A stretch of DNA of 64,000 nt, taken from Datnioides undecimradiatus (Eukaryota; Chordata; Actinopteri; Lobotiformes; Datnioididae). Numbering within the stretch: the stretch's first letter is position 1; the number at the start of each line of letters is the position of its first letter. The translations under genes and the position numbers were made by a program. Location: positions 11,995,516 to 12,059,515 of the forward strand of contig WARS01000011.1 in the NCBI GenBank assembly GCA_008933995.1, written 5' to 3'. This document shows, in pieces, positions 26,351-38,900 of this stretch. The notes beneath the pieces were generated by a model, which had not been told where the DNA came from, did not search any database, and saw nothing but the letters and a program-made list of their open reading frames with translations.

Positions 26351-29300
26351 TTAAAATTAGTCTTAGTCAAGTTATCCAGTTTACTATCATCAAAGACTTA
26401 GAAAACCTAAAAAATTTACATCACTGCTTTGAACATAATTTTCAGTAAATGATGATGATGATGATTATGAAGAGTTACCAATTACATTTTTGTCAATTTA
26501 ATAATTAACTTATTTATTCGATACAATAATGGAAAAATAATCTTTACATGCAGTCCTAAATTGAAATTGTTAGAGCAAGGGCACTTTAGTAGCCTGCTCT
26601 GCCGAGGAATAAAACCACAGTGGGTTCATTGAATAATTGTGTCATTTACCATTTGTGTATTGACTCCACACAGTCCATTTTGACCACAGCGGTCCTGTCC
26701 TTTCTCCACTCAGCTGTGAGATCCATCTGTGTTGTTGTCCATCTGTGGTGTAGCACTGGCTCCCAAGTTGCCTGGTTGTAATCCCCCAAGCATGACCCAA
26801 CCGACATGGTGCGTCTCCGCTGTGGAGCGGCTGCCAGCCCTGGCCCTGGCTTGTGGCATGAAGCTTCTGTTGGCACCAGTTGTTTGTGGCCATAAAGGGC
26901 GTACACAACGGTGCCACAAAAACTCATCAGTTACTGGATGGTGACGCGACTTTGGTACAAACTACTCACAGAAGCAGTGCAGAGTCGACTTAGACAGTGG
27001 CTCTGAATAGAGCACTGAGATGTTTTTTGTGAGATTGAATCCAAAATGCTTTATGCATACAGCACTGCTTTGTTTTAATGTTCTGCAAAGTAGTTCCAAC
27101 AAAGAATGGCACTTTTGGAGTGTTCATAAGAAAGGTTACCATGTTTGTTTTAGGGAAATGTCAGGCAATTAGTTCAGACTGCGTTTTGATGTAGATGTAG
27201 CAACAAATGCATAAGGCTCATCTAAAATGTATAAAAGGGTTTTGTTTCTAAATTAATTCAGCTGTGTCTTTTTTAAACCTCGCACAGTTGAGAGGAACCT
27301 TCAGACACGGCCTGAAAATGTCAGGCCACTTGAACAACACCACACTGTTCCCCCTCTGTTACCAGAGCAACAAGCTCTGCAGGAGGAGAAAGCAAAATTA
27401 CATCCCTTCAAAGTGAAACGCGTGTGCGTGCGTATGTTTGTGTGAGGGAAAGGGGGAGGGAGGGTGGGAGAGGGAGACATGCACGCTGCAGGACCCTGCA
27501 GTTTTGTTTTTTTCTCCTTAATTCTGTTTAGTTTTTACTTCATTTTAGATTCCTCCTGTTTTGCTCCATTTGGGATTTTACATCCCATTAATTTTATGGT
27601 GATATATTTGTATTGCATCAGACACACTCGGCATTCTCTAATCATATTTTCCAGACAACAAAATCACATTTCTCACAACCCCAATGCAACACAGGGCTTA
27701 AACATTATACGCTTGTGTGTGTGCATGTTTGTGTTATGCTGCATAAATGCCTATAAAGAATCTCTCAAAGCAGTAATGTCAAGTGGTACCTCCCATAACT
27801 TTGCAGTTTAGTGGCAAATCGTCTATAAATTTTGCTGAAATGTTAAGAGTCCTTTGCATCAGCGTTTCCACAGTGCTGATGAAGAAGACAGGCATAAATC
27901 CTCCTCCCCAAAGAGCAAACTTTCCAGTGAGAATTCATGTCTGTTTTCAGCAGTCTTGTTAATATTCAGATGTCCCTTTTTTTCCTCTCTGGAGTGCAGT
28001 GTATTCAATGTAAAAGGCAAGGGGGAGTTCCCCGGCACAAACTTTTGTTCACACTCCTTGTGTGAGTCCTACCATAAGCTGCTTGAGGAGGTAGTGACTG
28101 TTGATGCCAAGCTGAGAACGTCTGGGGCCACTCGCAGCGATTTATTCAGCTGCCTGTATTCCCAGACACTGGCTAACGTTTGGCACTTGGCCGACAGGTC
28201 AGAGCAGACATGAGGATGATGTGTCAAAGGAAGCCTGGGTGGTAAAACAATAAAAAGGAAGACTGCACAGACAGTGGGCCCAGACTGGGGTTTTTCATCA
28301 TACAAAAACAAAAATGACATTGTTTCAATAAAATGTAAGTAATTTTCTTTTTTCCCCACGTAATATTTTTTATATAGCTTTGTAGTGGCTCATCTAACAT
28401 GTAGGCCCTATTATCACTTTTTGGAACTTGATAGCCGTACATTTAGCGGGTTGTCAGGCTGATGTGATTCAGATTAATGCTCAGCAGGAAGTTGGACTGA
28501 CACTTGTGAGGTGTTTTGAGTTTGAAGCCAACAAGGTGGCAATAAGCTGAGCTGAGGGTCTAAGCGCTTAAACTGCTGCAGCTTTTAATGTGAGAATAGT
28601 CTCCCTTAGCTCATCTGTCATCACACTCTAATGTGCCGCAACATGAGATCACTTTTCCAGATGAGCCCTCTGCCCAGGCAGCAGCTCTGTAACTGTTTGA
28701 GGTGTCAAAGAAATTACCAGCAAAGCAGGAAGGAAATGTGTGATTGTCTCACCTATTAAGGTCACAGACCCGAGATCAATTTACATGACAAATGGGGGGG
28801 TTATTGTATTAGGTGCTGTGATGTGGGTTGTAATTTGCCCCAAAGGGATGGACCTGATAGTATTTTATATGCAGCCATTGAATGTCTAATGTGTCGTGAG
28901 ATTGTGGTGGAGGTGAAATGATATAGAAGAGGAGATAAGATAAGAAGTGAGCAGTGGGGCGCAGAGGAGAGTGCTGACCTAACAGCTGAAGGAGTCGACC
29001 TTCATCTTATCCTCTCTGGTTGTTAATGCAATGTCAAAGACTTACTGTCCGTGTGACCTCATTGCATCCAGCACCTTTTTATCATTGTATTCAGTGCTCT
29101 GTAAACATGGGACCTCATACTGGGGACCTACTATAAAGGAGAGGCGTGTGGTGTGTTTGGCAATGTGTGAGCGTACTGCAAATAAAACCAAGCACAACAC
29201 CGTGCTGTCGGTATCACTGCGAACAGGCAACAGTGTAAAACTTGAAACAAACCTAATAATACCCTGGGTTCATCCTTCCCTGTGTACAGCAGCTGTGACA

Positions 29301-29920
29301 GTTTGCATCCTTAATAAATTTTGCCTGTGAACACTGGGGCTGCTCCGTGCTTTTAATAGAAACTCTTAACTTGGTTGAGAGAATGAAATGGAAATCAGCT
29401 TTAGGGGGAAAAAAAACCCTTTTATCGTCTTTCAGAATTTGTTTGGTTTTAAACGCATGTACACATTGAACAGGTAATTACATTGTACTGATAAAATCCA
29501 CATTATTCTCTTAAAAAAGGTCATGATGGACCATCCTGCGGACTTGGATAAATTCATAGTTGTGGTGCAGTGATTTTGTGTCAATCACAAGTTTATACTT
29601 TTTGCCTTTTTAACCATTAAAACAGACATCTAGCATGATCTGTAACTTATTCTTTTCTGGACAGTAGAAATAGTTGTTGTGCCTAAAATGTGTTAAATTG
29701 ATCTATTTGCCAGCTGTGGCAAAGATCTGAAATAACTTTGAACTTGGGTGTTTGGTGTTTTACCCAAGGAAACTTTGGTATGTCACATGACTTTTCTGTT
29801 GACTGGATCTGTGTGTCCCTTATTGTCACAAGACGATCAGGCCAACAGTGTGTCCTCCTCAGTTTGAACTCAGTTGAACCTCTTGTGTTAATCACACTGT
29901 ACTGTATCTCTGCCTTCCAG

Positions 29921-29977
29921 AGCGCAGCAATGGAGGAGACTGTCATTTGGGAACAGCACACAGTAACACTACACAGG
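29921..29977 (+). CDS. tjp1: tjp1 exon carrying the start codon
   Basis: Acceptor TGCCTTCCAG|AGC and donor ACACAGG|GTAGGT. It encodes [19 protein letters not shown]; the ATG is at 29930. The three codons before the Met are open, so the exon can serve both the short form (initiating here) and the long form entering from the 4068-4209 exon. The encoded segment is the first strand of PDZ1. Confidence 0.93.
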
Positions 29978-32900
29978 GTAGGTATCTGTCATCCTCCCTC
30001 CAGATGCTTTTTATGTCTGTCTGTCTTAAAACTTGTCTCTCTCTCGCTGTCTTTGCTTCCATCACCCATGTAGGAGGTGTGCTCACTGTGTACACAGTTG
30101 CAGGAGGAACAGACAAAACTGAACTGATATCACAGAGCTCGTCCTCTGCATGATTGTCTCGCACATTTACATTTACATACACAGTACAGAGAAGAAGCTC
30201 GAGGTTTTAGTCTGTGTGTTTGCTGGCAATGACAAAAAAAGCTTATTTTATTTAATTTGTTGAGAGCATTGAACAATTGTAACAATGTAGATTTGGTTTA
30301 CAAACAGTAAATGGTTCAGTGGCATTCAGGGCGGTCTATCTCTGTCCACGTCATTTAGATTTAGTATTTTGGTCCACTCAGACAGCTGAATCAACACCCT
30401 TATCTCTGTTCCTATGTGCAGGCACCAGGGTTTGGCTTCGGGATAGCCATATCAGGAGGTCGGGATAACCCTCATTTTCAGAGTGGCGAGACCTCCATTG
30501 TCATCTCAGATGTGCTGAAAGGAGGCCCAGCTGAAGGCCTGCTGCAGTAAGATTTGGTTCCATTATTAGCAGCCGGGTCAGATTTCTAGTTATTAGTATA
30601 AAGTTACTCCGTCTGCTAGAGGAAGACTCCAACATGTCTCTTATCTCCCTATCCCCTCTCTAGGGAAAATGACAGAGTCGTTATGGTCAACGCTGTCTCC
30701 ATGGACAACGTGGAGCATGCGTACGCAGTCCAGCAGCTTCGCAAAAGTGGAAAAATTGCCAAAATTGTGAGTATAAACATGCCAAGATATATTATTTTAG
30801 TGTTTGTCGTTAGTTAATTACTGCTATATTTCACAGTTGCCTAGAAGGAGAATCAGACATAGTAAAGAGAGAGATTGATTCATTTTACTGTAACTGATTG
30901 GTCGTCCTGCTGATCTCATATCTTATTTCCTTCGGTCAGACAATCAGGCGGAAGAGGAAGGTGCATGTCCCCATGGGCCGCCTAGGGGAGAGGGAAACTA
31001 TGTCAGAGCACGACGAGGAGGAGGACAGCTATGATGAAGAGATATATGAGACGCGGAGTGGACGCAGTGGCGCTTACAGCGGCGTGGGCGGGGCCATGGG
31101 TAGGCGCAGCGGTCGGAGCAGCGGGCGAAGAGACAGGGAGCGTGAACGCAGTGGCTCGCGGGAGAGGAGCCTCTCCCCACGCTCTGACCGCCGCTCACAC
31201 AACCTGCCCCCACGTCCTGCCAAGGTCACACTCGTCAAGTCCCGGAAAAATGAAGGTGAGGCTCACAAAGTCGGGGATAGAGAAGGAGGGCAGAGAAATC
31301 CTGGAAATCAACGGTTACTCAGCTATTAACAGAGGCACAGACCTCTGCAGGAGAATAAGGCCTCCAAATCAGCATTGGTCAACTGCCAGAGTAAACAAAA
31401 CTTGCCAGCCGCAGCAAAATCCAAGTTAACTTAAGTAAATCTAAGTAAAAGAGCAATTAATCTTCTTTAATCATTACTGTTAGTCCTAGTGGGAGCAGCG
31501 GCTTGACAGCAGAGCATGGTCACTGTGGTGTGCTCACGTGAACTCTGTGCTAACATGGTCTTTGTTGCTGTCGTTCACTTTGTAAGCAGAATATGGCCTG
31601 CGCCTGGCCAGCCACATCTTTGTCAAGGACATTTCCCCTGAGAGCCTGGCAGCCAGGGACGGCAACATCCAGGAAGGGGATGTTGTACTGAAGGTGAGGA
31701 ATAGGGTAGTGGAGGGGGAGGGAGACAAGAAGCTTGGTGAACATTTGATATGTCTTCATCATAAAATATTCACCATTAACAAAACTATTGAAAATGTTAA
31801 TTATTTTCTTTTTCCCATTTGTGTGGTGATGGAAAGAAGAACTGATGTTGTGCTGGAATCATTTTTACTGTACTTGTGTATATTTTCTACTATCTAAGGT
31901 TAAATAACAGCGTTAACAGCTGCAGCTTGATGTAGAGCTGCGTATATTACATGAAAGCTAAAGCTAAAAGTTTTGGGCACCTCCCACAGCTGTGTAGGTT
32001 GATTGCACTACAACTAACAATTATTTCATTATAGTTTAATCTGCCAGTTATTTAATAGCTTGATCAGTTGATTGTTGTTCCACAAAATGTCTGAGTTCCC
32101 AAAAGTTCCCATCCCAGTATCTCAAAGTCCAAAGTAATATCTTCAATGTAGAGATATTCAGTTTAATCTGATCCTTAACAAAGAAAATCAGGACGTCTCC
32201 ATATTTGAGTGGCTGAAAACAACATTTTCTGCCAGTTTTGCATGAAAATCACTTGAACTTCTCATATGACCATTTTATTGCTTTCAGATGAGAAACAAAG
32301 AGATATTTATTTGATTTCTCTTATTTTTAATTGAAATTCTCTGGTTGTTCTTTGTCATGTCATGGCTAATAGCTTCTTTCTCTGATCCCTTCAGATCAAT
32401 GGCACAGTGACAGAGAACCTCTCTTTGATAGACGCCAAGAAGCTGATAGAAAGGTCAAAGGGCAAGCTAAAAATGGTTGTTCAGAGGGACGACAGGGCGA
32501 CCTTGCTGAACATCCCTGACCTCGATGACAGCATTCCTTCAGCCAACGCCTCTGACAGAGACGGTGAGGGTGATGTTAAGTGTTCAGCTGAGACGCCTCA
32601 GTGTTTTGTTTCAGACCGCAGTCAGTTGAATGGTGGCTCTTATTTGATCAGACATTTCAGATATCCATTCTCTGGCATCCGATCATTCCAATCGATCGCA
32701 TGACAGACATCGTAGCAGCCGCTCCCGCTCTCCAGACAGACGTTCTGAACCCTCAGACCACTCCAGACACTCGCCCCCGCAAATCAGCAACGGAAGGTAA
32801 AAATCATCCTTTCACAAATTTATGTTTAGACGTGTCCACAATGCTACAGAGGGATTAGTGCAAGCTATGATCTGTCTGTTATAGATTAATTCAGCTGTGA

Positions 32901-35900
32901 TTAACTTTATTTCTGCTGCTCTGTCTCTTTGGTTGGTATAAAACAGACGTAATAAAGTACCAACAGTAGTTATTACACATTACCACCACTTATATAGCCA
33001 AGTTTGTCATTGGAAGGTATTTTTCAACCACAGATGATATAAATGACCCCTAGTTTCAGCATCTCAGTTGTGAGGTTTTGCTGCATTTCATTGTCTATAT
33101 AAAACTGATGGTGTCACTGAAGACTCTTAGATATTGTGATGGAAATAGTTTATGTGTTATCTTGATTCAGTAATTGGGTCAATAATTAAAGTTATTAGTT
33201 TAAAAAAAAGCTGTAACTGATCTTGACATAATTTCTGAGCTTCTATAGTCAGAGTTTATTAAGACGGGCTTTTTTGTGTTTGCTTTTGGTCATGAAGGAC
33301 TAATTTATTAGATTTTTCTGAATAGCCGCTTCAGCTCATGCTGCACTTCTTTGATTGTAATCTTGTTTGAAAGTACCTCATTAATCCTTCATTTAAACTC
33401 AGTAGAGCCTCAGTTGTTCCCCTTTCATTCTGCTCTTTGACCCGTTGAAAACGAAGAGTGAACTGTTTCGTTTAAAAGAGTCAATCTTGGTCCAAATTAG
33501 AGGTGAGTGTCGGGTCAAAATTCTGCTTAGTGTGAAAGATCAGTGCTCAGCTTACGTCACCATGCGTCCTCTGCCGTTTTAAAGAAAGTAGTTTTGATAT
33601 ATTGTTTTTAACAACTGCAAAATTAAATATTGTGGCCAGTGGAAAAGTCTTAAACATGATGCTACAAGCCAAACACAGTAAAAGTGCATCAGCAAAAAGT
33701 TAAAGGGCTCATGATTATGTTTATTTAACTTTTGACTTGTTTTTTTTTTCCTTTTTTTTATTCCCTTTATACTTCAACAGCTGGAGAATACCGTAAGTTT
33801 GACACCTAGTGTAAAAAGTTGCTAATTGTAGTGGTAGCAAATCCTAAATAGATTTAATTTAGGTTTGTAGACAGGGAGGTTATAGATGTACTGACTTTTA
33901 CAAAACTAATTTAAAAAAATCTAAAATCATTTTTGCAATACAGAAAGAATTGTGGTACATTTGTGTTAGGAAACTCAATCAGTGTTTTGTGCAACAGCAG
34001 ATTACCACCTAATGAAATATTGCTGAGGTGACGTTATACCACATGAATTATTCAGTGACACATTCTGTTTTGACTTGAGGTGACAGATTCTTGAATGTTT
34101 TGGTGAGCAAACCACATGTTTGGCACAAGGACAATATGGGTCCAACAATGGAGGAACAAAGGGCCGTCAACAGCTATCAGTGTCAACTGTCTCCCCCTTT
34201 ACATGCAGCCGGGCTTTTCTAAGATCTTTGACGTCTGGCTCAAGTCACATCTCTTACATCTGTTGACTTTGATTAATTTTGTTTTTGGGCAACTTTCACA
34301 CTTCTTTATGTGTTAACATGCCAAAAGCATGAATGTGTGTAATAATTTACTCTTGACACATCCAGGCTACTGTAGCCCTTAAGTAATTTTTTTCTGAAAG
34401 CATTTTAATGAACAGGAAGGATGTGCTGGGACATGATGTTATTGTTTATGTGAACCTGGCCTGTGACCCATGACCTTTTCTCTAAGTTCAGGAAATTGGC
34501 AGTTAAAAGTAGGATCTCCTCCAGGAGGGGTTTGAAAAGAAGTTTGTTCATCTGCAGCCAGTTTAAACAGGGTCCTTCATGGTTACTTTGGGCACTCAGC
34601 CTGTGAATAAAGCAGTATTTTGCCAGTTAAGTTGTGCCAGTGAGCAGGCATGTGACCGGGAGGTTGGAGTCAGAGCCATTAAGCCTTACCAGCGGACAGC
34701 CTGCATCGCCCACTTCTGTTCCCTTCTGATTCCTTATTTGAAACACATTGGGGATGTCAGCTTTTATCAAATCACTCAGAAATTCTGTCATCATTTACAA
34801 TTATCTGATCTCGTAACTGACCAGTGTCACCGTGTATCAGTTTACACAGCCTCAGTCTTTTAAAGCTGGCATTCATGTTAAACCTTTGCTGGTCTAAAGC
34901 CAGAGCCACACAGTGAAATTCACCTGGAGGACAGAATCCACTCTGACACCTTAGATAAGCTGCTCTAAAAATAGAGCGCAAAAAAGTGGAAAGACAAAAT
35001 AGTGACCTTCAAGACTAAGAAGCAGCCTCAGACTCGAGTGGTTCTTTTCACCTGTTTTTCTTTTTTCAGCCAGTGCGTGTCTGCTGCAGTCAGGAGAAAC
35101 TTTCATACAGTCTAGTCTGGCCTTGATATTGTCGCGTGTAGTCTAGAGGTTGTAGCCTTAAAGCTCTCTGGGTGCCTCCAAGCTCTACATCTCCAGAATA
35201 CACTATTTATAATCTCATGTATTCCTTCTTTAAAGATAAATTATACAAAAACGTGTATTTCTGTCCCCAGTCACAGAAGTCGTGATGACGAACGGATCTC
35301 GAAGCCGTCTTCAACACCAGCGAAGCTAGCAGAGGAGCTTCCTCTGCCCAAACCGAAAGAATCGGCCAGAGAGGAGAAGCAGCTCCCACCACTCCCAGGT
35401 TAGTGGTGTAACGATCAGATATTTAGCCAGATCATTGTGTGTATGTGTGAGACGTAGACAGACATGTTAGTGTACCTCTTTTCCATACTGGTTAGCAAAT
35501 ACAACATGTCTCTTAATGTTTCCCCGTCCATCATGAGCAGTAAAATGACTTCATGATGTAAAATGAAATCTTGTTTAAACCAGTCATTTCTGCCCTTTTT
35601 AAAAGCATGAATACCAAAAAAAGTTAGATCCAGACGCCTGCTGAGCCTGGCTGAGTTTGCCCGGAGCCAAGTGAAAATAAACCGTATGAGTTGATCTAGT
35701 CTGACGTTCCTCCCCAGCCTGCAGCACTCTGCTGCCTTTCTGTTTGACCTCCCTGCTCAGGACACTGTGTGCCTTCAGTGTGTGTGAGTGTGTGCGCAAG
35801 TGTTTGCGTGATAATACATGTGTGAGGTTTTAAAATGTTGAATAATTGCGTTTTAACATGTGTACCTGCAGTATTGTTAAGTCACAACAGTGTTTTTGAA

Positions 35901-38900
35901 GATAGTCTCGCATATTCGTCGTCTGTCTGCATTGATAACATGAGTTTGTGTGTGTTTTTGCTCAGAGCCAAAGCCGGTGTATGCTCAGCCTGGACAGCCA
36001 GATGTAGACCTGCCAGTCAGTCCCTCTGATGCCCCCGTGCCAAGTGCTGCCCATGACGATAGCATCCTACGGTAACAACTGTATAATACGTCAATACTGA
36101 CATTTTCTTGGAATATACAAAACAAAAAAAACTACTCCCCGGGAATTTAACTTGCAGTTCGAATAACAGCAGGACATCGTGGAGCAACAGTTGACAGTTT
36201 TCAAAATGCTCCTGTGCTCGTCCTGCCCTCAGATTTCTGTACAAATCACAGCACTTCAGCTGCCACAACGCTTAGTTTTTAATGCTGTTAAGAAATTTGT
36301 ATGGATTTGCATGGATTATTTTGCTGCCAAGTTAAAAAAGCAGCTCTGAGTGTAACAGGATGAACAACTATCAGTGTTTGTGAGACAAATAGTTTACTGT
36401 GGATATTTTGGGTGTATAGCAGAAATATAATAAAGAACTGTAACTTTCCTTTTTCTGTGGAAGATTTTGCAGATTTGCTTTTGCAAGCTCACTAAAGAGT
36501 AAACAGTCCCACAAAAGGGAAACCTGGCTGTTGTACAAGAGTCACTCTGCTTTTCATAAAGTGAAGTTTGCATTGGAAAGAAGGAAGCACTGTGAAATGG
36601 TGTCATGTCAAAGAGCGTCAGCCAAACTATTGTGTTTATTGCCCCTTCTCAGGCCAAGCATGAAGCTGGTGAAGTTCAAGAAGGGGGAGAGTGTGGGGCT
36701 CCGACTGGCTGGGGGGAATGACGTGGGCATCTTCGTAGCCGGAGTGCTCGAGGACAGCCCAGCTGCTAAGGAGGGCCTGGAGGAGGGCGACCAAATTCTC
36801 AGGGTGAGAAACTTAATTTTAACACAGGAAGTCTGATAACCTGACATCTTCAATCATGTGGTTTTTTTCAATTGAAGAGCTTTTGTAAAAAAAAAAGGGA
36901 TTTCAAACGTTTACTCTGTTAAAAAGGATTGTTATTTCTCCTCCTTGTTTTAACAATGGGCACCTGATATTGTCTGTAAACAGCCATGTTTTATGGGGTG
37001 TGCATCCTCAAGCTTTTCCCTTTTTTATTTGTGTTTTTACATGGTGGCTGCTCCAAAATTCCTGTACCTCCAGGCTGGTCTCTTAGCAATGGCCCCGAGG
37101 GAGCACAGACACAAAAAACTGTGTTTCCTCTCTTCTGTGTTTGTCCCATTTCCTCAAAGCCATATATCTCACCATTTGTTCCTCCTCCTCTCTTCCCTAA
37201 GTATAATGAGGAATGGCTTGAGTTCTTGCAGTGCAGTAAAACCTGCAGTTACCAGGACAATACTGAGAACAGGAAGAGCAATGTAAACCTTTATCTAAAC
37301 AGAGATTTATACTTTGTCGCACACTCTACAAACAATAAATCAGACAACCTTTTCTTAACCTTAAAAATCCCAGACTGGAGTAGAGAGCATAAAGCAGCAA
37401 CCTCTGTGTTTCCAAATTCCAGGTAAACAATGTAGATTTTGCAAACATAATCCGAGAGGAGGCGGTGCTGTTCCTCCTGGACCTTCCTAAAGGTGAAGAG
37501 GTCACCATTCTGGCTCAGAAGAAGAAAGATGGTAAGTGAAGTGAGTAAGGAGATAAGACAGGAGTTTAATTTCTGTTGGTCCCATTAGCCTGGTGTCTGA
37601 CTCTCTGTGCTCTCCTGTTCAGTGTATCGGCGGATCGTGGAGTCAGATGTTGGCGACTCTTTCTACATCCGGACACACTTTGAGTATGAGAAGGAGTCTC
37701 CGTACGGGTTAAGCTTTAACAAGGGTGAGGTGTTCCGCGTGGTGGACACACTCTACAACGGCAAGCTGGGCTCCTGGTTGGCTATTCGCATCGGGAAAAA
37801 CCACCAAGAGGTGGAAAGGGGCATCATCCCCAACAAAAACAGGTGACAGCTTCATGACAGATGTGCATGTCAGTTATCTCAAAGAATGAAATGCTGGACA
37901 AATGTCTGTCACAACAGTAGACTGTCATTTGTCAGGCACTTGTTATGATTATTGTTGCCATGTAATGTCCTTAGGTATTGGCAGTGTTGAGGCTAGCTGT
38001 GCCAAGTTTATGACACATCCATTAGCGTGCGTTACATTAAGAACTGTCTCTGCCCATCTGCGATTTGTCAACAGAGCGGAACAGCTCTCCAGCGTGCAAT
38101 ATACCCTCCCCAAAACAGCAGGGGGCGACAGGGCCGACTTCTGGAGGTTTCGTGGTCTTCGAAGCTCCAAGAGGAACCTGAGGAAGAGCAGAGAGGACCT
38201 CTCTTCCCAGCCGGTCCAAACAAAGTTCCCAGCCTATGAAAGAGTTGTACTGAGAGAGGGTGAGGCCATGTCTGCCAGCTGATACCTCACTGTGACACTT
38301 GAGCTCCATTCAGAGTCTGTTTGATTATTTGATTCTTTTTTGTTTTGTTTTTGCAGCTGGTTTCCTGAGACCTGTGGTGATTTTTGGGCCCATTGCTGAT
38401 GTAGCTCGAGAAAAACTCTCAAGAGAAGAGCCAGATCTTTTTGAGCTTGCAAGTATGTTTAAAGGCATTATATTGCAGATATGTTGAAGATGACATCAGC
38501 AAACCGTAAACCTGATTTCTACATAAATCCCTCTGACCTTGTCTCTAGAGAGTGAACCGAGAGATGCAGGGACGGACCAGCGTAGTTCAGGAATCATTCG
38601 ACTTCACACCATCAAGCAGATCATTGACAGAGTACGCCTCCTTCTATCGTGATCATCATAATGAATATGTATTGTATGATTGTTATATATATTTTTCATT
38701 CACTTTTCTGTGTCTGCCTCATGAAGGACAAACATGCTGTGCTGGACATCACCCCGAACGCCGTGGACAGGCTCAACTATGCTCAGTGGTACCCGATCGT
38801 AGTCTTCCTAAATCCTGATAATAAGCAGGGTGTGAAGAACATGAGGACCAGGCTGTGTCCAGAGTCCAGGAAGAGCGCCAGGAAGCTCTATGAGAGAGCC

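Larger units (their letters stand above)
16638..29920. other. tjp1: Non-coding: first intron of tjp1 short isoform
   Basis: 13.3 kb, AT-rich, with family C and D repeats, hairpins at 20.5-20.85 kb and the candidate exon ending at 23816. GCTAGC/GCTAAC-rich sequence follows the presumed first exon (16.75-17.3 kb). No coding exon recognised. Confidence 0.5.

Noticed and set aside
36986-37426. 146-codon + strand ORF before the PDZ3 exon at 37423
   Set aside because: It lies in an intron, ends 4 nt into the real exon in the wrong frame, and resembles no protein.
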